The notes under the pieces were generated by a model that had not been told where the DNA came from, searched no databases, and saw only the letters and a list, made by a program, of their open reading frames with translations. Made by a program: the position numbers and the translations under genes. A DNA stretch of 64,000 nucleotides from Margaritifera margaritifera (Eukaryota; Mollusca; Bivalvia; Unionida; Margaritiferidae): the NCBI GenBank assembly GCA_029931535.1, contig JAQPZY010001232.1, positions 1,178,001 through 1,242,000 of the forward strand, in the 5' to 3' direction. Below are positions 21,660-33,799 of the stretch, piece after piece (positions within the stretch are counted from its first letter, which is position 1; the number at the start of each line of letters is the position of its first letter).

Positions 21660-22985
21660 GTGATTCAAGCCCGTTTCGGAATCAAATACATTTCTTAAAT
21701 AATGTTTCCAACAATAGGTACTGTACACGCGCACATATCGCAACATCTGAACACTTTATATTTAAATATCGAAAATATGCAGCTCTAATACAGTGTTATT
21801 TTCACACTACCGTATCGACTTACACTTAAGACATTATTATTCGGCAATTCCATGTAAAAGTATTAAAACCCTTTTCAGATTAATCCACGGACCACATCCT
21901 ATTTATTCAATCTTTTCTTATTATTATATTATCTCTGCAATAATTGCACAATACTCGAATTGATCGCGTATATACAGTATTTATATTTGCATATGATCTA
22001 TCCAGTTTAAGTCAGTAGACAAATATTGTTAGAATTTATTTGTAACAATGGAGACAGCTTTTAATGAGCTTCCAGATTTCTACTGAAATCCCAGATATTG
22101 CATTGGTTTAAATTATATGTGAAGATGTTTTTGAATAAACGTTGTTTAATCAAAACTATCAAAAAGGACAATAAGCAAATCATTCACAACACAAAGTGAC
22201 CAGTCTAATATCAATACAGTGTAACGAACAAGGGCTAAGCATACTTGAACGTTTCCTCAACACAAATGCCTCTTAAAAAAGGATCTTTAATTTCATAATT
22301 TTAAACATTCGCTCGTATGTTAAAAATAAATTAAAGATCATTTGAAAGAGAGACTCGAAATGATGATTTAAGCAACCAACTTTATCTTTTAATGGGTTTC
22401 AATCTTTAATTTCTGTACTCCACTTCGTCCCTTTATTTCTCCTCAACTACAAAGCTATATACAATAAAATAAAATAAAGATTATGGGTTGAAGCCAACCA
22501 AAGAATCTATATTTATGTTGTAAATAAGAGACTGTCACATATTTGTTCATCCAATGTTACTTTTTGCCAACTAAACTTGAATAACCTCTTTCCCCTTGAA
22601 TAAACCGCACCCAAGTGCAAGCATTGTAGACCCATATCTGCTCTGGCACAATTTACCTGTGTTACAGAGGCATTTTTCATACTCGATTGATTTTCCCTCG
22701 GAAAATTTGGTTTCAGTGCTGTCTAGCTCAAGATTAAATTGCCCCCTTTAAAACCAATTTTACCCCAGAAAAAGCCCCCCCCCCCCACTGCATGGCTATT
22801 TTTTCGGTGACAAATAATGCTCTGGAGCCGTCCTTCCGCGGAAACATTTTACACTAGGGTTTGTTTTAATTGGGACTAATCTGCTTTAACGCGATTTGTA
22901 TGGGTGGGGAAATCTACTCTGTAGTCATTTCCTTAACCCTTGATACTTTTTCAATACCGTCGCGTAAGATGAATATGACAGACTG
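21660..22985. other. AT-rich stretch without a gene
   Basis: No supported ORF was seen. A short poly-C run (22776-22787) and scattered AT-rich text are all I see. Confidence 0.4.
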
Positions 22986-22987
22986 AG

Positions 22988-22988
<1 letters not shown>

Positions 22989-23066
<78 letters not shown>
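22989..23066. repeat. Compound (CA)n(TA)n microsatellite
   Basis: About 22 CA units are followed directly by about 16 TA units. Short frames called across it are artefacts. Confidence 0.97.
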
Positions 23067-23069
<3 letters not shown>

Positions 23070-23278
23070 ATGTATATTGAATTTATAATATGTGTCCATG
23101 AGGTAACTTGTACTTTAGTCATTTTGTAAACAATATATTTACTGCATTTGAGTTCAAGGTTAGTCTTGTTTACATAGCATTTAACAATTAGATTGGAATA
23201 TTCCATTTCTTGATGAGAGAAACGTCAGGTACGAAGAGGAAATTTTCCATTAGAGTTATTCATATTCTAGAATATTCT

Positions 23279-23732
23279 GTCATGTGACTCATGCTTATAT
23301 TTATACTGTCTATTAAGGAATTTATTTTAGTAATCAGATGTTACAGTTGTGAAAATCAGATAAAATTCAGAGAAAGAAATTATTTATTTGAAATATTTAT
23401 TGGAATTACCAAAAGTGCTCATTCTCATTTTTTTATAATAATACTTGACTTTGGGATTTATGAGAATTCATTCAAAGATATTCTGGATTACATCATTCCA
23501 GCATATCAGGACATTCAAGACTACTAGCACATTAAGACATTCAAGGCTACTTGAATTCCTTCAGAACATTCTATATTAGGATTTGTGAGCAAGACACTTA
23601 GGATTATTGGATTATTTGGACTTTTATTCACGTTATTGTAAGTGTCTTTTTGAATTTTCATTTTAATTGTCTTGAAATAAATTGCTTGTTGATTTTACTT
23701 ACATTGTTGGTTTCACTTTCTTTCTGTTACAT
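23279..23732 (+). other. Possible solo LTR
   Basis: The stretch begins TGTCATGTGACTC and ends TTTCTGTTACA. It includes a late AATAAA (in TGAAATAAATTGC, near 23676) followed by a T/G-rich segment, an LTR-like layout. No matching target-site duplication or second LTR was found, so this is only a suggestion. The short frame inside has no recognisable content. Confidence 0.2.
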
Positions 23733-23779
23733 TATTTTAAGACCAAGAGTCGTAACGATATGTATACATAATTAATTAA

Positions 23780-24285
23780 ACGGAATAGCCATAAGAAGTA
23801 TTCCTGCTCTTTTCGATCTCCGACACTGGGGGTCCTATCTGCAAGGTCAAGGTCACAGCTCACCATTTTAAGTTTTCACTCATACTTTCCTTTTTGCTCT
23901 ATAACTTTCAAGCCATTTGAGGTTAAGGAATGAAACTTAGTATTAATTATAGAATATGTGTCAGTGACCACATCAGTGACCACATCTCAGTATGGTCTGA
24001 ATACATTACCACTATAGTGTAAAAACATGTCCGCATGTACTCTCTCATAAATTTCTAGGGTTGTTTCAAAACAACTTTGAAATGTTCTGGACTATGTCAA
24101 TTTTTTGTGAAGTTTTAGAAACCAAAGAAAAAGATTGTTTGTTGTAGTAGTAGTTTTTATTAAATATTTGTTTACCTACTTGCAACTAACATAATGTATA
24201 TTGGCACTACCAGCAGTCAGAATTCATTCCATTGTATTTTTTTCTGTGTTCATTTAAAGTACTATGGTCGAAATCTGGCGGCTGA
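23780..24285. repeat. Dispersed element related to the 56.1-57.0 kb element
   Basis: GGTTGTTTCAAAACAACTTTG, TGTTCTGGACTATGTCAATTT, TTACCTACTTGCAACTAACATA and the end CTATGGTCGAAAT match, in order and diverged, the right half of the element at 56114-57016 (GGTCGTTTCAAATAG, GTTATCGACATTGTCATTTT, TTACCTATTTGTAATTACCG, CATATGGTCAAAAT). It starts with an AAGGTCAAGGTCAC word (23843-23856). Confidence 0.55.
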
Positions 24286-24456
24286 CATTAGCTAAGGAAT
24301 ATGGCAAGTTTAAACAATCGAACCAATCACAATTGTTCTTGCATACTATATTAACTCGTGGGGAAATGTCTTCTGTAGACACAAAATTCTCGCGTAGAAA
24401 GGTTACATAACCTGACAGTTTAGGCAATAGATACATAGTATCATTTTAATGATGAT

Positions 24457-24557
24457 GTGAACCGTACTGGCGTAAACTCTGATAAATATAAAATATGTAT
24501 AAATGGGTGAACCATACTGGCGTAAACTCTGATAAACATAAAATATGTATAAATGGG
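24457..24557. repeat. 50-bp tandem duplication
   Basis: GTGAACCGTACTGGCGTAAA and GTGAACCATACTGGCGTAAA start at 24457 and 24507. Both continue through TATAAATGGGTG with only two or three changes. Confidence 0.9.
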
Positions 24558-24789
24558 TGCCCAACTACTAAAAAGCTGATGGACAACTAGACACCGACAA
24601 AAAGGAAATTGTTCTATTGTATTTTATGTTTTGATCTTAAATAGATTAAATAAGTGTGTAGACTTGTGTGACACTTTCCGTCAGCAGGGCTGATGATGAG
24701 TTACATGTATTGTGGGCGGTTAGGACTAGCTTGTCTTATTACTGTTGCGGTGCTGCGTATCCTTAAACAAATATTTTCCAAATACAGTA

Positions 24790-26455
24790 TTTCAAATAAT
24801 GGAGCCCGCTGATTGGATGAAAATAATTACGTGAAAAAGAATTAACGTACTTTTTCGGAAGAAGCCTGTGTATGAGTAAATTGTACGCAAAGTAGGCTTT
24901 GAACCAACATTTTTTTTTTTTTTTTTGTAATAGTGGGCACCTACGAGGGTATTTTTCTCAAAAACGATTTTCATCGTTTTAAAAGTTTTCTCCTGCATAG
25001 ATCGTTCATATGATATAAGCATGTTTATTAATTTTGCCAAACATTAACAATATGGTCTATAACAACTGAATTAATGATTGAACCTTATAGCAACTGACAC
25101 ACCCAGTAGAAAAGGACCCGGATAAAATATGCACAACCCCTTTCTCACCCGTTTTATCAGTCAGTTAGGGTGAATTTGTTTGCAATTTTAAGAATAACTT
25201 ATCTGTTGTGTACGTTTTGGACGTTTATACCAATATTTAGTCATGCTGGATTTTAAAAACAGGTATCCCGGGATAGCTTGATAAAATATTGTGTAATGCA
25301 TTTTCTCAGCCGCGCTATTAATAGTCCCCTACAATCTGTCTGATGTAATTCGAGCACATAAATGTATGCTTAACAATTCTTGACTTTTAAAAGTTAAACT
25401 AGATGATTGCAATTATTAAAGGTTTGGGAAGACAAAATATACAGTTTTTATACTTAAGTTTGTCGAAAATCATTGCATTTTTTTTCGGATTTTGTTAAAC
25501 CGGGTACATATACCCGGACGAAACCGGACCACTAGACATTGTCACATGATCACTGACTGTTAAATTTGGTATCCTGCTTTTGTACCATGGCAATTAATTT
25601 AATTTTTATATTTTTTTAGTTTGAATTTTTCTATAATTGTCATCCATTCTCTCAAATGTTTTACTGATTGTAGCACGGGTGGATCTCTCTCTGCCTCGGA
25701 CACAATGACGCAAATGGTCGAGAAAACAGCTTTCTTTGATAATTGATAAAATATTTAACTTGTAATTTCATTAATACATAAAGGTACCGCTTGGACCCTC
25801 AAAAGTGGTAACAATTGAAGTCTGTGAAGAAGGAGAAATGGGTTCTAAGATTTACTTCCCTTTTTTATGGCAATCACTGTACACGCACTCCTTTCATATA
25901 AACATTTGCCAGACATACCCCTCTAAAGTAAGAGAGGCTAACGATTTTATGTAATTATAGGAACTAGGAACTTATGTAATGATCCCACATTACCTCCCTT
26001 TGTCAAAATCCAGCTGCAATATGCGTCGAAATTCATTTAACTGAAGCTATATACTACATATCCACATGGGAACCAAAAATACTTCTTTTTGCATATATCA
26101 AGAAGTTTCAGAGGCAAACTTGTATTCTTTTGTGGGAAATGTAATAAATTTATCATCACAGCGGGTTCCCAAGTTGAAATAAATTCCTCGATATCTCCAA
26201 AACGATAATTGCGAGACAAATGTGCTTTTGCGGGAGGTTTGAAGGAAAACTGCTGGTGATTATGAATAATTATTATGAAAGTAAAATTTGATTTTAGGTC
26301 ACACCCAACTCATTATTTTATGAGCTACGGAACCAGCCTAACTGTGGTGGTATATTAAATACCATTTCAAAGAAAGAAGGTCTCCGATTGGCTGAAAATA
26401 ATTACAGGAACAAAAAATGAACGTACTTTTTCGGAAGAAGCCTATAATGAGTGAT
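24790..26455. repeat. Two dispersed copies of one repeat flanking an otherwise empty stretch
   Basis: CGCTGATTGGATGAAAATAATTA ... AACGTACTTTTTCGGAAGAAGCC at about 24808-24869 recurs at about 26385-26443 (CGATTGGCTGAAAATAATTA, same ending). The 1.5 kb between them (24900-26380) is AT-rich with a poly-T run at 24911-24926 and no exon I can support. Confidence 0.7.
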
Positions 26456-26584
26456 TTAGGTCTCAAATAATTAATGTGAAGACTAGTGTTGGACTTTAAA
26501 TAACTTGAACCAGATATCAGTTTATAGATGTATTACTTTTGTATACTCCTGACATAAAGCAGAGCGTATTATGTTATGATGTTG

Positions 26585-27117
26585 TCCGTCCGTCCGTCCG
26601 TTACAAATTTCGTTTCCACACAATAATCCTAGTAATCGACCATCAACAGTTGCTAGATTTTGTGGATTCCTTGCATATGGGGTTAGGAGCAACCTTGACG
26701 AAATCAGGCTCAAAAGCTCAAAAGTCAAGGTCAATGTGACTCAAAGAACACAAATGGTTTCCACACAAATAACTCGAGCTGTCCACTATCTACATTTACC
26801 AAACTTTGTGTATAGCTTGAACTTGCGGTAAGGAAAAAAATTAATAGCTTTCTAGGTCCAAAGGTCAAGGTCACTGTGACTGAAAGAAAAAAAAATGGTT
26901 TCCGCACAATAACATTAGTTCTACATCACATACCGGGAGGAAAAAAAAAATAACTAAAATAACTTGGCAAGCACGTGGGGTAAGGAAAATGTCTATTAAT
27001 TTGGGGATCAAAAGGTCAAAGGGCAAGGTCGCTGTGACTCAAGGAAAAAAAGGATTTCTGCACAATAGCATTAGTTCTACATCATAGACTTGGACCAAGC
27101 TTTGTGGATGGCTTGCA

Positions 27118-27118
<1 letters not shown>
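26585..27118. repeat. Tandem repeat of about 145 bp carrying AGGTCA-type palindromes
   Basis: Starting with GTCCGTCCGTCCG, three-plus diverged units share TTTCCRCACAATAAC, TAGTTCTACATCA, CAAGCTTTGTGNATNGCTTG, GGTAAGGAAAA and then the core AAGGTCAAGGTCACTGTGACT. The core occurs at 26724-26742, 26862-26882 and 27022-27040, 140-158 bp apart. The array runs into a (TA)n tract. Confidence 0.85.

Positions 27119-27199
<81 letters not shown>
27119..27199. repeat. (TA)n microsatellite
   Basis: About 40 uninterrupted TA units. A poly-T run (27290-27312) follows. Confidence 0.98.
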
Positions 27200-27202
<3 letters not shown>

Positions 27203-27489
27203 GGACTAAAGGACTTCAACAATAGACTTCTACAAATATTAACAAAACATCCAGAAGACAAAATATATATTCAACTTCACTGCGTTAAATATTTTTTTTT
27301 TTTTTTTTTTTTACCTCAGAGGGAGCGCTTTAGGTTTTCCGTGCATCTTTACAGAACACACTTACTTTAAGATGCTATGAAGTACTACGTGTATAGGACA
27401 TTATCATCCAATGAAGAAAAATTATTTTAATTTTCTCCAAAACTTAATTTTTAAAAAAAATTGACATCAACTCAATAGAAAATCATTGA

Positions 27490-27945
27490 AGTGATAGATA
27501 CACTGTGATATAGACATACACTGTGATAAAGACATACACTGAGATATAGACATACACTGTGATATAACATACAGTGTGATAAAGACATACACTGTGATAA
27601 AGACATACACTGAGCTATAGACATACACTGTAATAAAGACATACACTGTGATATGGACATACACTGTGATATAGACATATACTGTGATAAAGACATGCAC
27701 TGAGATATAGACATACACTGTAATAAAGACATACACTGTGATATGGACAAACACTGTAATATAGACATACACTGTGATAAAGACATACACTGAGATATAG
27801 ACATACACAGTAATAAAGACGTACACTGTGATATGGACAAACACTGTGATATAGACATACAGTGTGATATAGACATACACAGTGCTATAGACATACACTG
27901 TGATAAAGAAATACACTGTGATAAAGACAAACACTGTGTTAAGAA
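27490..27945. repeat. 18-bp minisatellite with 90-bp higher-order pattern
   Basis: About 25 units of AGACATACACTGTGATAW occur. The variant TAATAAAG recurs at 27631, 27721 and 27811, exactly 90 bp apart, with matching GAGATATAG variants one unit before each. Because 18 is divisible by three, the - strand stays open for over 160 codons (alternating ITVYVY/ISQCMS text). I do not regard that as a gene. Confidence 0.95.
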
Positions 27946-28960
27946 GGAGAAGGAGAAGAACAAAAATTTTCATTTGTCAATTACAAACAGAGAAATCGGT
28001 TATCCGAATAATGAGTCACCTAAGATGTTGTTCATCGTGCAAGCGTATCACGATGTTAGCCTAGCACATGCTACTTTATACACAACTAATTCACAATTAA
28101 CTTGAGAGCAATACTCTAAAGTGTTGAGTATGTCTTTGAGAAAACAAAATTACGATCAAAAACAGTTACTTAAACACAATGCATGTTAACACTCATTGCA
28201 AAGCTAGTTTCGGTTTCAGAATCACTGAGTGTAATCAATAACACTTTTTGTCCAGAATGCCAGTACTTACCCGAAAACTTAACTAGCCACAACGGACAAT
28301 GTGGATGGATTAAAGAGAAAGAAAATCATTTTACGAAGTAATGATCAACAAAGGACACGCTCGCAATATTATTAGTTTCAAATTGGTTTCCGGTTGGGGG
28401 AATGTCGCTTTAGCAGATTTTCAAACATTATCTACAATTGCCCCTAAAAACAAACAAATGCTGTGACATTTACATGCGTAATGTATAATAAGAAGAATAT
28501 TGACATCAAGCCCTTTGTCAATAGCAGTTCCAATAGAAATGAGCTAACAACATAGCAAATACACGAGTATTTCACCATACAATTATCGTCTCAGAAAATC
28601 TAAATGTTGTACATCGTCACTGTATGTTTAAAATAACTAATTATGTATACATATATAACTAGAACACATACAGTATATAACTTGACTGGAATGTACAATG
28701 CAATACTATTAAATTACCGGTATGGTTATTATTCTAAGTTTTAATAAAAATATTAAGCAAGCAAATGCATGTTCTCGTAATGACCTATTCACTATGAATT
28801 TTGTGTCAAATTTACATAGTCCAAAACAGTATGTACTTAGATCTTTCAAAATGATATACATTATTAAAACTACAGAGAAATCTGACATAACATTATTCTC
28901 CTTTTTTTTTTTTTTTACCTGTACTAATTACTTCACAAGCAACTTGTAACTTATTTAAAT
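27946..28960. other. AT-rich spacer without a gene
   Basis: No supported exon, element end or RNA gene was seen. A poly-T run occurs at 28902-28916. Confidence 0.4.
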
Positions 28961-28966
28961 GATTTA

Positions 28967-31137
28967 TTACTCTTCGATGTCAGATGTATCATCATCATCA
29001 CCACCGTTATTATCATCGTCATCATCATCATCATCAATCAACTGAGGTTCAGGAAGGTATTGCGCATCATTTAAATAAGAACTCCAGTCAGACATCGAAT
29101 TAAAAGGTGCATTTTAATGACGTGCATATCCAAGGTACCAGACGATGGCTGCTATGTGCGCACACGTACCAAAAACACGGGCTCTGGCTCGACATTGGCA
29201 GTACCAACCTCTGACTGAATATTGATCATAATCAAGCCAGAGTTTGTAGGCTCTACTGGACACATGCGGGCTCTAAAATTTTGCCATTAGAAGTCCATTC
29301 TGGTCTTTATGCACTAATATATCATAAACTCCATCCTCACTAAGGTGCTCACGAGTGTAAGATTTTGCTAACTTCAGTTGATATACTCCAAAAGTAATAT
29401 TTCGCAAGTCTTCCTCATCAAGCCTTGGAAAGTCAGGAATTATTGTATCTGAGGCATCCATCTTTTCCCAAGGATTTCTCTTCTTGTCTAGACCCTCACG
29501 ATCCACCTTCTGCATGAGCTCATTACTTTGTTTAGATAGGTGCAGCATTTTCGAACCAACTTTTTCGTCTGTGATATGACTACCACTCAGTGCTTGACGA
29601 TACTTGTTCGAAACAGCACATACTAGTCTCACATATTCGCCAATATATGGTATCTGTGAAATGGGTACAATATTATCGAGAAACTTCCATGTTTTTACCC
29701 TACCATTGACAAATTCAACTACCCATCTAATTTTAGTTACTAATCGTGTTGCGGTGCTATCCTCCACTGTGTGCTGTTTCCTTCTTTTTATGCAAGAAAG
29801 CAGGCATTTCAGTTCGGATGCCTAAATCTTCAAGTAGGTCGATCCATAATAAATCTATCATCTTCTTGCAGCCATTCTCTCATTTTTTTTTCAATAATGT
29901 TGCTGAGGGCACGTTTTAATATGCTGGCATCGTTATTTTTACCATCACTTAAGTATGGACCAATAACACTGACAACGTAGCTGGTTGTACTAACGACCAT
30001 CATTAGTTTCACAAGTTGACGTCGTTTGTGAAGACTGAAGAATGATCGACGTTGGAAAATAAACTGTGAACTTTTCTGTATGTATATGTAGGTACCACCT
30101 ATGACTAAAATTGCTGGAATGTTATTTCCACCAAAAACGGTCTGCGCCAGGCTTCTAGTGTGTTGAGTGATTACAGATCCTCTGTGTGTTCAAAGCCAAC
30201 ACATTTTGGAGTAAAGTCCTTAGCTAAGGCTTTTCTAGCTGATGTGATAGTTCGTTTCACGGAATGAACACTGCTATTTTAAATACTGTTGATAGTAGTT
30301 TATTTGACATACCTGAGCGATGTTTTGTCAAAAGGATGCCTATGCATGTATGCATGTTATGTAGGTTCTGATTTTTTAATCTCGTAGACCTTCGACATGA
30401 CTAAAATTGTCATCGAATGAGGCCTTGTCAATCCCGAGTAGATTGTAATAATCAGCGTCGGTCATAGATGTTGACAAGTTAAAATCAATCCGTCTGCTTT
30501 TATTCTCAACGGCAATATTTCTAATACTTTTATCAGCTTGACAATATCTGTCCTGTTCAAACAGGTTTCTGATCTAAAGTCTGCAATACTTTCAATTGCT
30601 GCATCTTTAACTCTGTCATCTTCAATATGGCCAGGATAACATCTTGCACCAGCTGTAATGATTATATTCCTATCAATAAACGTGTGATACCTGACTGAAG
30701 CTGGAACTACAATACATTTTGGCCCTCTACGCTTGCATATGCAGCAGGATGAATGAGATGAACCCATAACAGAAGACAGGGACAAGGTTATGTTCTTTGG
30801 AGAATTAACATCGGCTTTTTGTTTTTTTTCTGGTGGATTGTAAATAGAGCATTATCGTCACTGGGTTGAGCTGTTTCATTGAAGACGCTCCTCTTTGTCT
30901 GTAGTACTTGCTTCTACATTTAGCACAAGTCACATCCGTTTCTTTTACATTTATCAGGAAAGTTCTTAGCATAAACTTTCGAATCTCTTTGTTTCTTGGA
31001 CCACTGAGGTCTCTTCTTTCTTTGGGCGTAGTTCGTTTTGAGCAGACAATACATGGGTAATTTCTGGGTTCATATAATCTGAAGGAAAATGACGGAAGGT
31101 TGCTAGTACTAATGGAGGTGCATGATATGATGGTCAA
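28967..31137 (-). pseudogene. DDE transposase relic with zinc-binding N terminus and SWIM-like C terminus
   Basis: Read on the - strand from 31137: YPCIVCSKRTTPKERRDLSG then VTCAKCRSKYYRQRG; from 30785, CCICKRRGPKCIVVPASVRY and ITAGARCYPGHIEDDRVKD; from 30012, MMVVSTTSYVVSVIGPYLSD followed by GKNNDASILKRALSN and DDRFIMDR; from 29767, LVTKIRWVVEFVNGRVKTWK, ITFGVYQLKLAKSYTREHLS; and near 29215-29105 WYCQCRARARVFGTCAHIAA. The order matches a DDE superfamily transposase common in marine invertebrates, with cysteine pairs first, the catalytic core in the middle, and a CxC...CxH SWIM-type finger last. It ends in an aspartate-rich tail from (CAT)n repeats (about 28990-29036) and a stop at 28967. At least five frameshifts or stops (for example after MDRP, and after GYARH) make it dead. 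No terminal repeats were found. Confidence 0.75.
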
Positions 31138-31139
31138 GG

Positions 31140-31920
31140 CCGGACAAAAGACGAAACAAATGGACCAGTTGCCCCTGGGTCCCCGCCCTGCGAGTGCCTC
31201 GCAACACAGTGAAATGGTATTTTTTTATTAATCTTTTATCTTATTTTTTAATTTTTTTTTCTGGGAAGGGTCGATGGGAGCTTTTTTAAATTTCTACAGG
31301 TCCTCCTACCGCCTTAATCCGGTCTCGACGATGGTAGCTATACATAAAAATAAGATATTATTTAATGTACAGTTGGATATTCTTGATATAAAATATATGT
31401 TAGGTTGGAAATTAGTGCTGTATAAAGCACTTTACAAAACTCAATATTATGAAGTAAACTTATGTTATAAAGTGCTTGTCCATGATTAAAAGTTTAAGGA
31501 ATATAGACAACTAATCAGCAAATCTCAGCCTCAAAATATATATATAATTATGATGTTCATGACTTGTAGTCTGATTGTGAACGTGCTGTATTTAAAGCTA
31601 ATTTGAATATTCAGTTCAATAGGCTATTTTTATTAGTGATATGAAATACATTTCGAGACTGTATTGCAGTCTATATACTTTTTTTCTAGCACATGTCCTT
31701 GTAACAAGCTCTACTTCTTCGCAATATTTTCCCCATGAAGCAATTAATTTGTGACGTAACAAATTCTGAACTTTCTTCTTCAAGTACCTGCTTTTAGAGT
31801 CAGCCATCTTTTCCTGCACCACATAATCTCCATACTCGTAATCTTTGTCACTAAATCTTCAAATCTAACGACACTATGTAGGATACTATTCACAATTTTT
31901 TTTTTATACAAAAATAAATA
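31140..31920. other. Spacer upstream of the transposase relic
   Basis: A short GC-richer patch (31140-31205) is followed by T-runs. A - strand frame at 31822-31616 (starting MVQEKMADSKSRYLKKKVQN) has a charged, helical composition but no recognisable family or splice support, so I do not call it. Confidence 0.3.
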
Positions 31921-32115
31921 AATCAGTGGTGACTATTAAGATTGTTTTATATTCATCAGGGAAATACAATTATTACATGTTAATATCTTTACTTAGTGGT
32001 ACAATTTAAAAAAAAAAAGAAATAATTGGTGACCACTAAGATTTTTTCATATCAATCTGGAAAATAAAGTTATTACCGATTACTATCTGTATTAAGTGGA
32101 ATTGAGAAGAAAAGA
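31921..32115. repeat. Tandem duplication of about 105 bp
   Basis: ATCAGTGGTGACTATTAAGAT ... ATATTCATCAGGGAAATACAATTATTAC is followed about 105 bp later by ATAATTGGTGACCACTAAGAT ... ATATCAATCTGGAAAATAAAGTTATTAC. They are two diverged copies, the first followed by an A-run. Confidence 0.8.
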
Positions 32116-32192
32116 ATATTTCCCTACCTCGGAGTCGAACCCAAATCGTCTTTGTGCATAGCCAGACATTTTACCATCAGACCACGAAACTA
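32116..32192 (-). pseudogene. tRNA-like sequence (degenerate tRNA or SINE head)
   Basis: On the - strand an A-box-like stretch (GTGGTCTGATGGTAAAATG) and a good B box (GGGTTCGACTCC) stand about 35 bp apart, as in tRNA genes. A cloverleaf cannot be closed: the middle T-stem pair and most acceptor pairs fail, and the anticodon arm forms only GTCT/AGAC with an oversized loop. It is therefore a pseudogene or the head of a SINE rather than a working tRNA. Confidence 0.5.
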
Positions 32193-32199
32193 TGTATGT

Positions 32200-33620
32200 A
32201 TAGCATATATTTATATGAGCTATATAAATTTTGTTGTACTCTGTAGCAGCCACTGGAATTATCTTTCTATTAAATAGTTCTGGTGTTTATCACACTGTAT
32301 ATACAATATATGGTTATGTACTTGTTTGCGAATCAATATAAATACTTTTTGCATAGTGCGTTTCCTCACTAACCCTTCCAGTTATAATATAGTGAGTTTG
32401 GAACTAGCGTCCTATAGCCCCTAGAGAACTTGGTACCAGATACCGCACTATCGTTAATTCTCATGGATTATTTTTGTTAATTGCCGAGACAAAATGTACC
32501 TTATATTTAATGTTAATTATTTATTCTGCCATATCACATTGTACTAAATAGTCTTCAAAAAGTGATGGACGTGCGGTAGGCCTAACTGGTTCCGTGCGGC
32601 AATTGCTTCAGACCCTCTATACATGCATATGTATGTCGATCGCTTTCTATGATTGGAATATTTTTACCAAAACAGTTCAAAATGAATTAACAACAGTTTC
32701 ACATTATTGCATGCCACTGTATATAATGCTCTTATAGAGAAATATTTGTCCAAAATATCAGTCAGATACAAATATTTTATAAACCAAGCTGGATTGTCGG
32801 TTTCGTCATACAACATATCGCCTGCAAATCAACACCTCCTGGAAATATTTCAACTGTGAACATTTTCCTTTAATTTCTAAAGAATATGTGTGTCTGATAA
32901 AGTAAAACTGCATATAATTTCATACTTTACTCATTTACTGTGGCATAATATTTGTAAAATGAAAATTACATACCTTGTAAACTGCTGCTGCGATAAAAGC
33001 GTCACTGTTGCTATGTACTGTGTGATGTTTTGAAAATATGCAGCTGATCCGGTATCAAAATACTTTATAACGACACAAATTCCGTTTTATATACATTTAT
33101 TGCACATTTTTAAAAAAAATTTTGTTTCCTGTAGGAGCTGTAAATTACATGCAATAGATAATTTCAAGTACTGATTTTATATATTGGATTCAGCATGCAT
33201 CAATACCCGTTGATTAGTAATGCCTGCCATAGAATCCAACCATTTTCTTTTAAATTACCGTACCCCGCGTGAGTGAAACATAAAATTTTCAGAGAATACA
33301 CCTTATCTAATAAGGAAAACGTGTTGAAAGTTTTAGTTGTTTCATGACTGCGGGAATAGGTTAATTTTTGTATAAACACATTATGGTCAGATGAATTGTT
33401 CACATTTTCCGCATTCTACACCTCACGCGCATTTTTAAAGACAAAGGTATGTCTATACAAAATAAATAAAACAGCTTTTAAAATAAAGAAAATAAATTTC
33501 GGACATTTTCTGAGGCCATTACAGACATCTAGAGTCTTTAGTCCTTGAACTTTTTAAAACTTTGATACAGACAACAACACATGTGAAAAAAGAAATTGTA
33601 AGGTAGATCGTAGGATGGCT
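32200..33620. other. AT-rich stretch without a gene
   Basis: I see no exon, element boundary or RNA gene here. Confidence 0.4.
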
Positions 33621-33626
33621 CCACGA

Positions 33627-33799
33627 CAGTGGCGTAGCAACCGCCCAAGCAACCCTCGCAACTGCGGGGGTTTGGGTGCGGATTAGGGCTCAAGCCCAGT
33701 TGGGGCCCAAAATTCCCATCAAACAACTTTTTTTTATTGGGAGGGGGCCTCAGAATTAAGTTTTGCTGGTTTGGGACAGAATTTCTTGCTACGCCACTG
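33627..33799. mobile_element. hAT-like MITE, 173 bp
   Basis: Perfect 14-bp terminal inverted repeats are present: CAGTGGCGTAGCAA (33627-33640) and TTGCTACGCCACTG (33786-33799). CAGTGGCG-type ends are characteristic of hAT elements. The 8 bp on each side (CTCCACGA and ATCCCCGA) agree at six positions, compatible with an aged 8-bp target duplication. The interior is GC-rich and non-coding. Confidence 0.85.

Noticed and set aside
22914..23206. Frames across the CA/TA microsatellite (cysteine-valine and isoleucine-tyrosine runs)
   Set aside because: Simple repeat translation only.
27467..27973. Two overlapping - strand frames of about 165 codons
   Set aside because: 18-bp tandem repeat; no codon bias or start context, alternating ITVYVY-type text.
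31616..31822. 68-codon - strand frame with a charged helical start
   Set aside because: No recognised family, no splice support, and it is short. It could be chance in AT-rich DNA.
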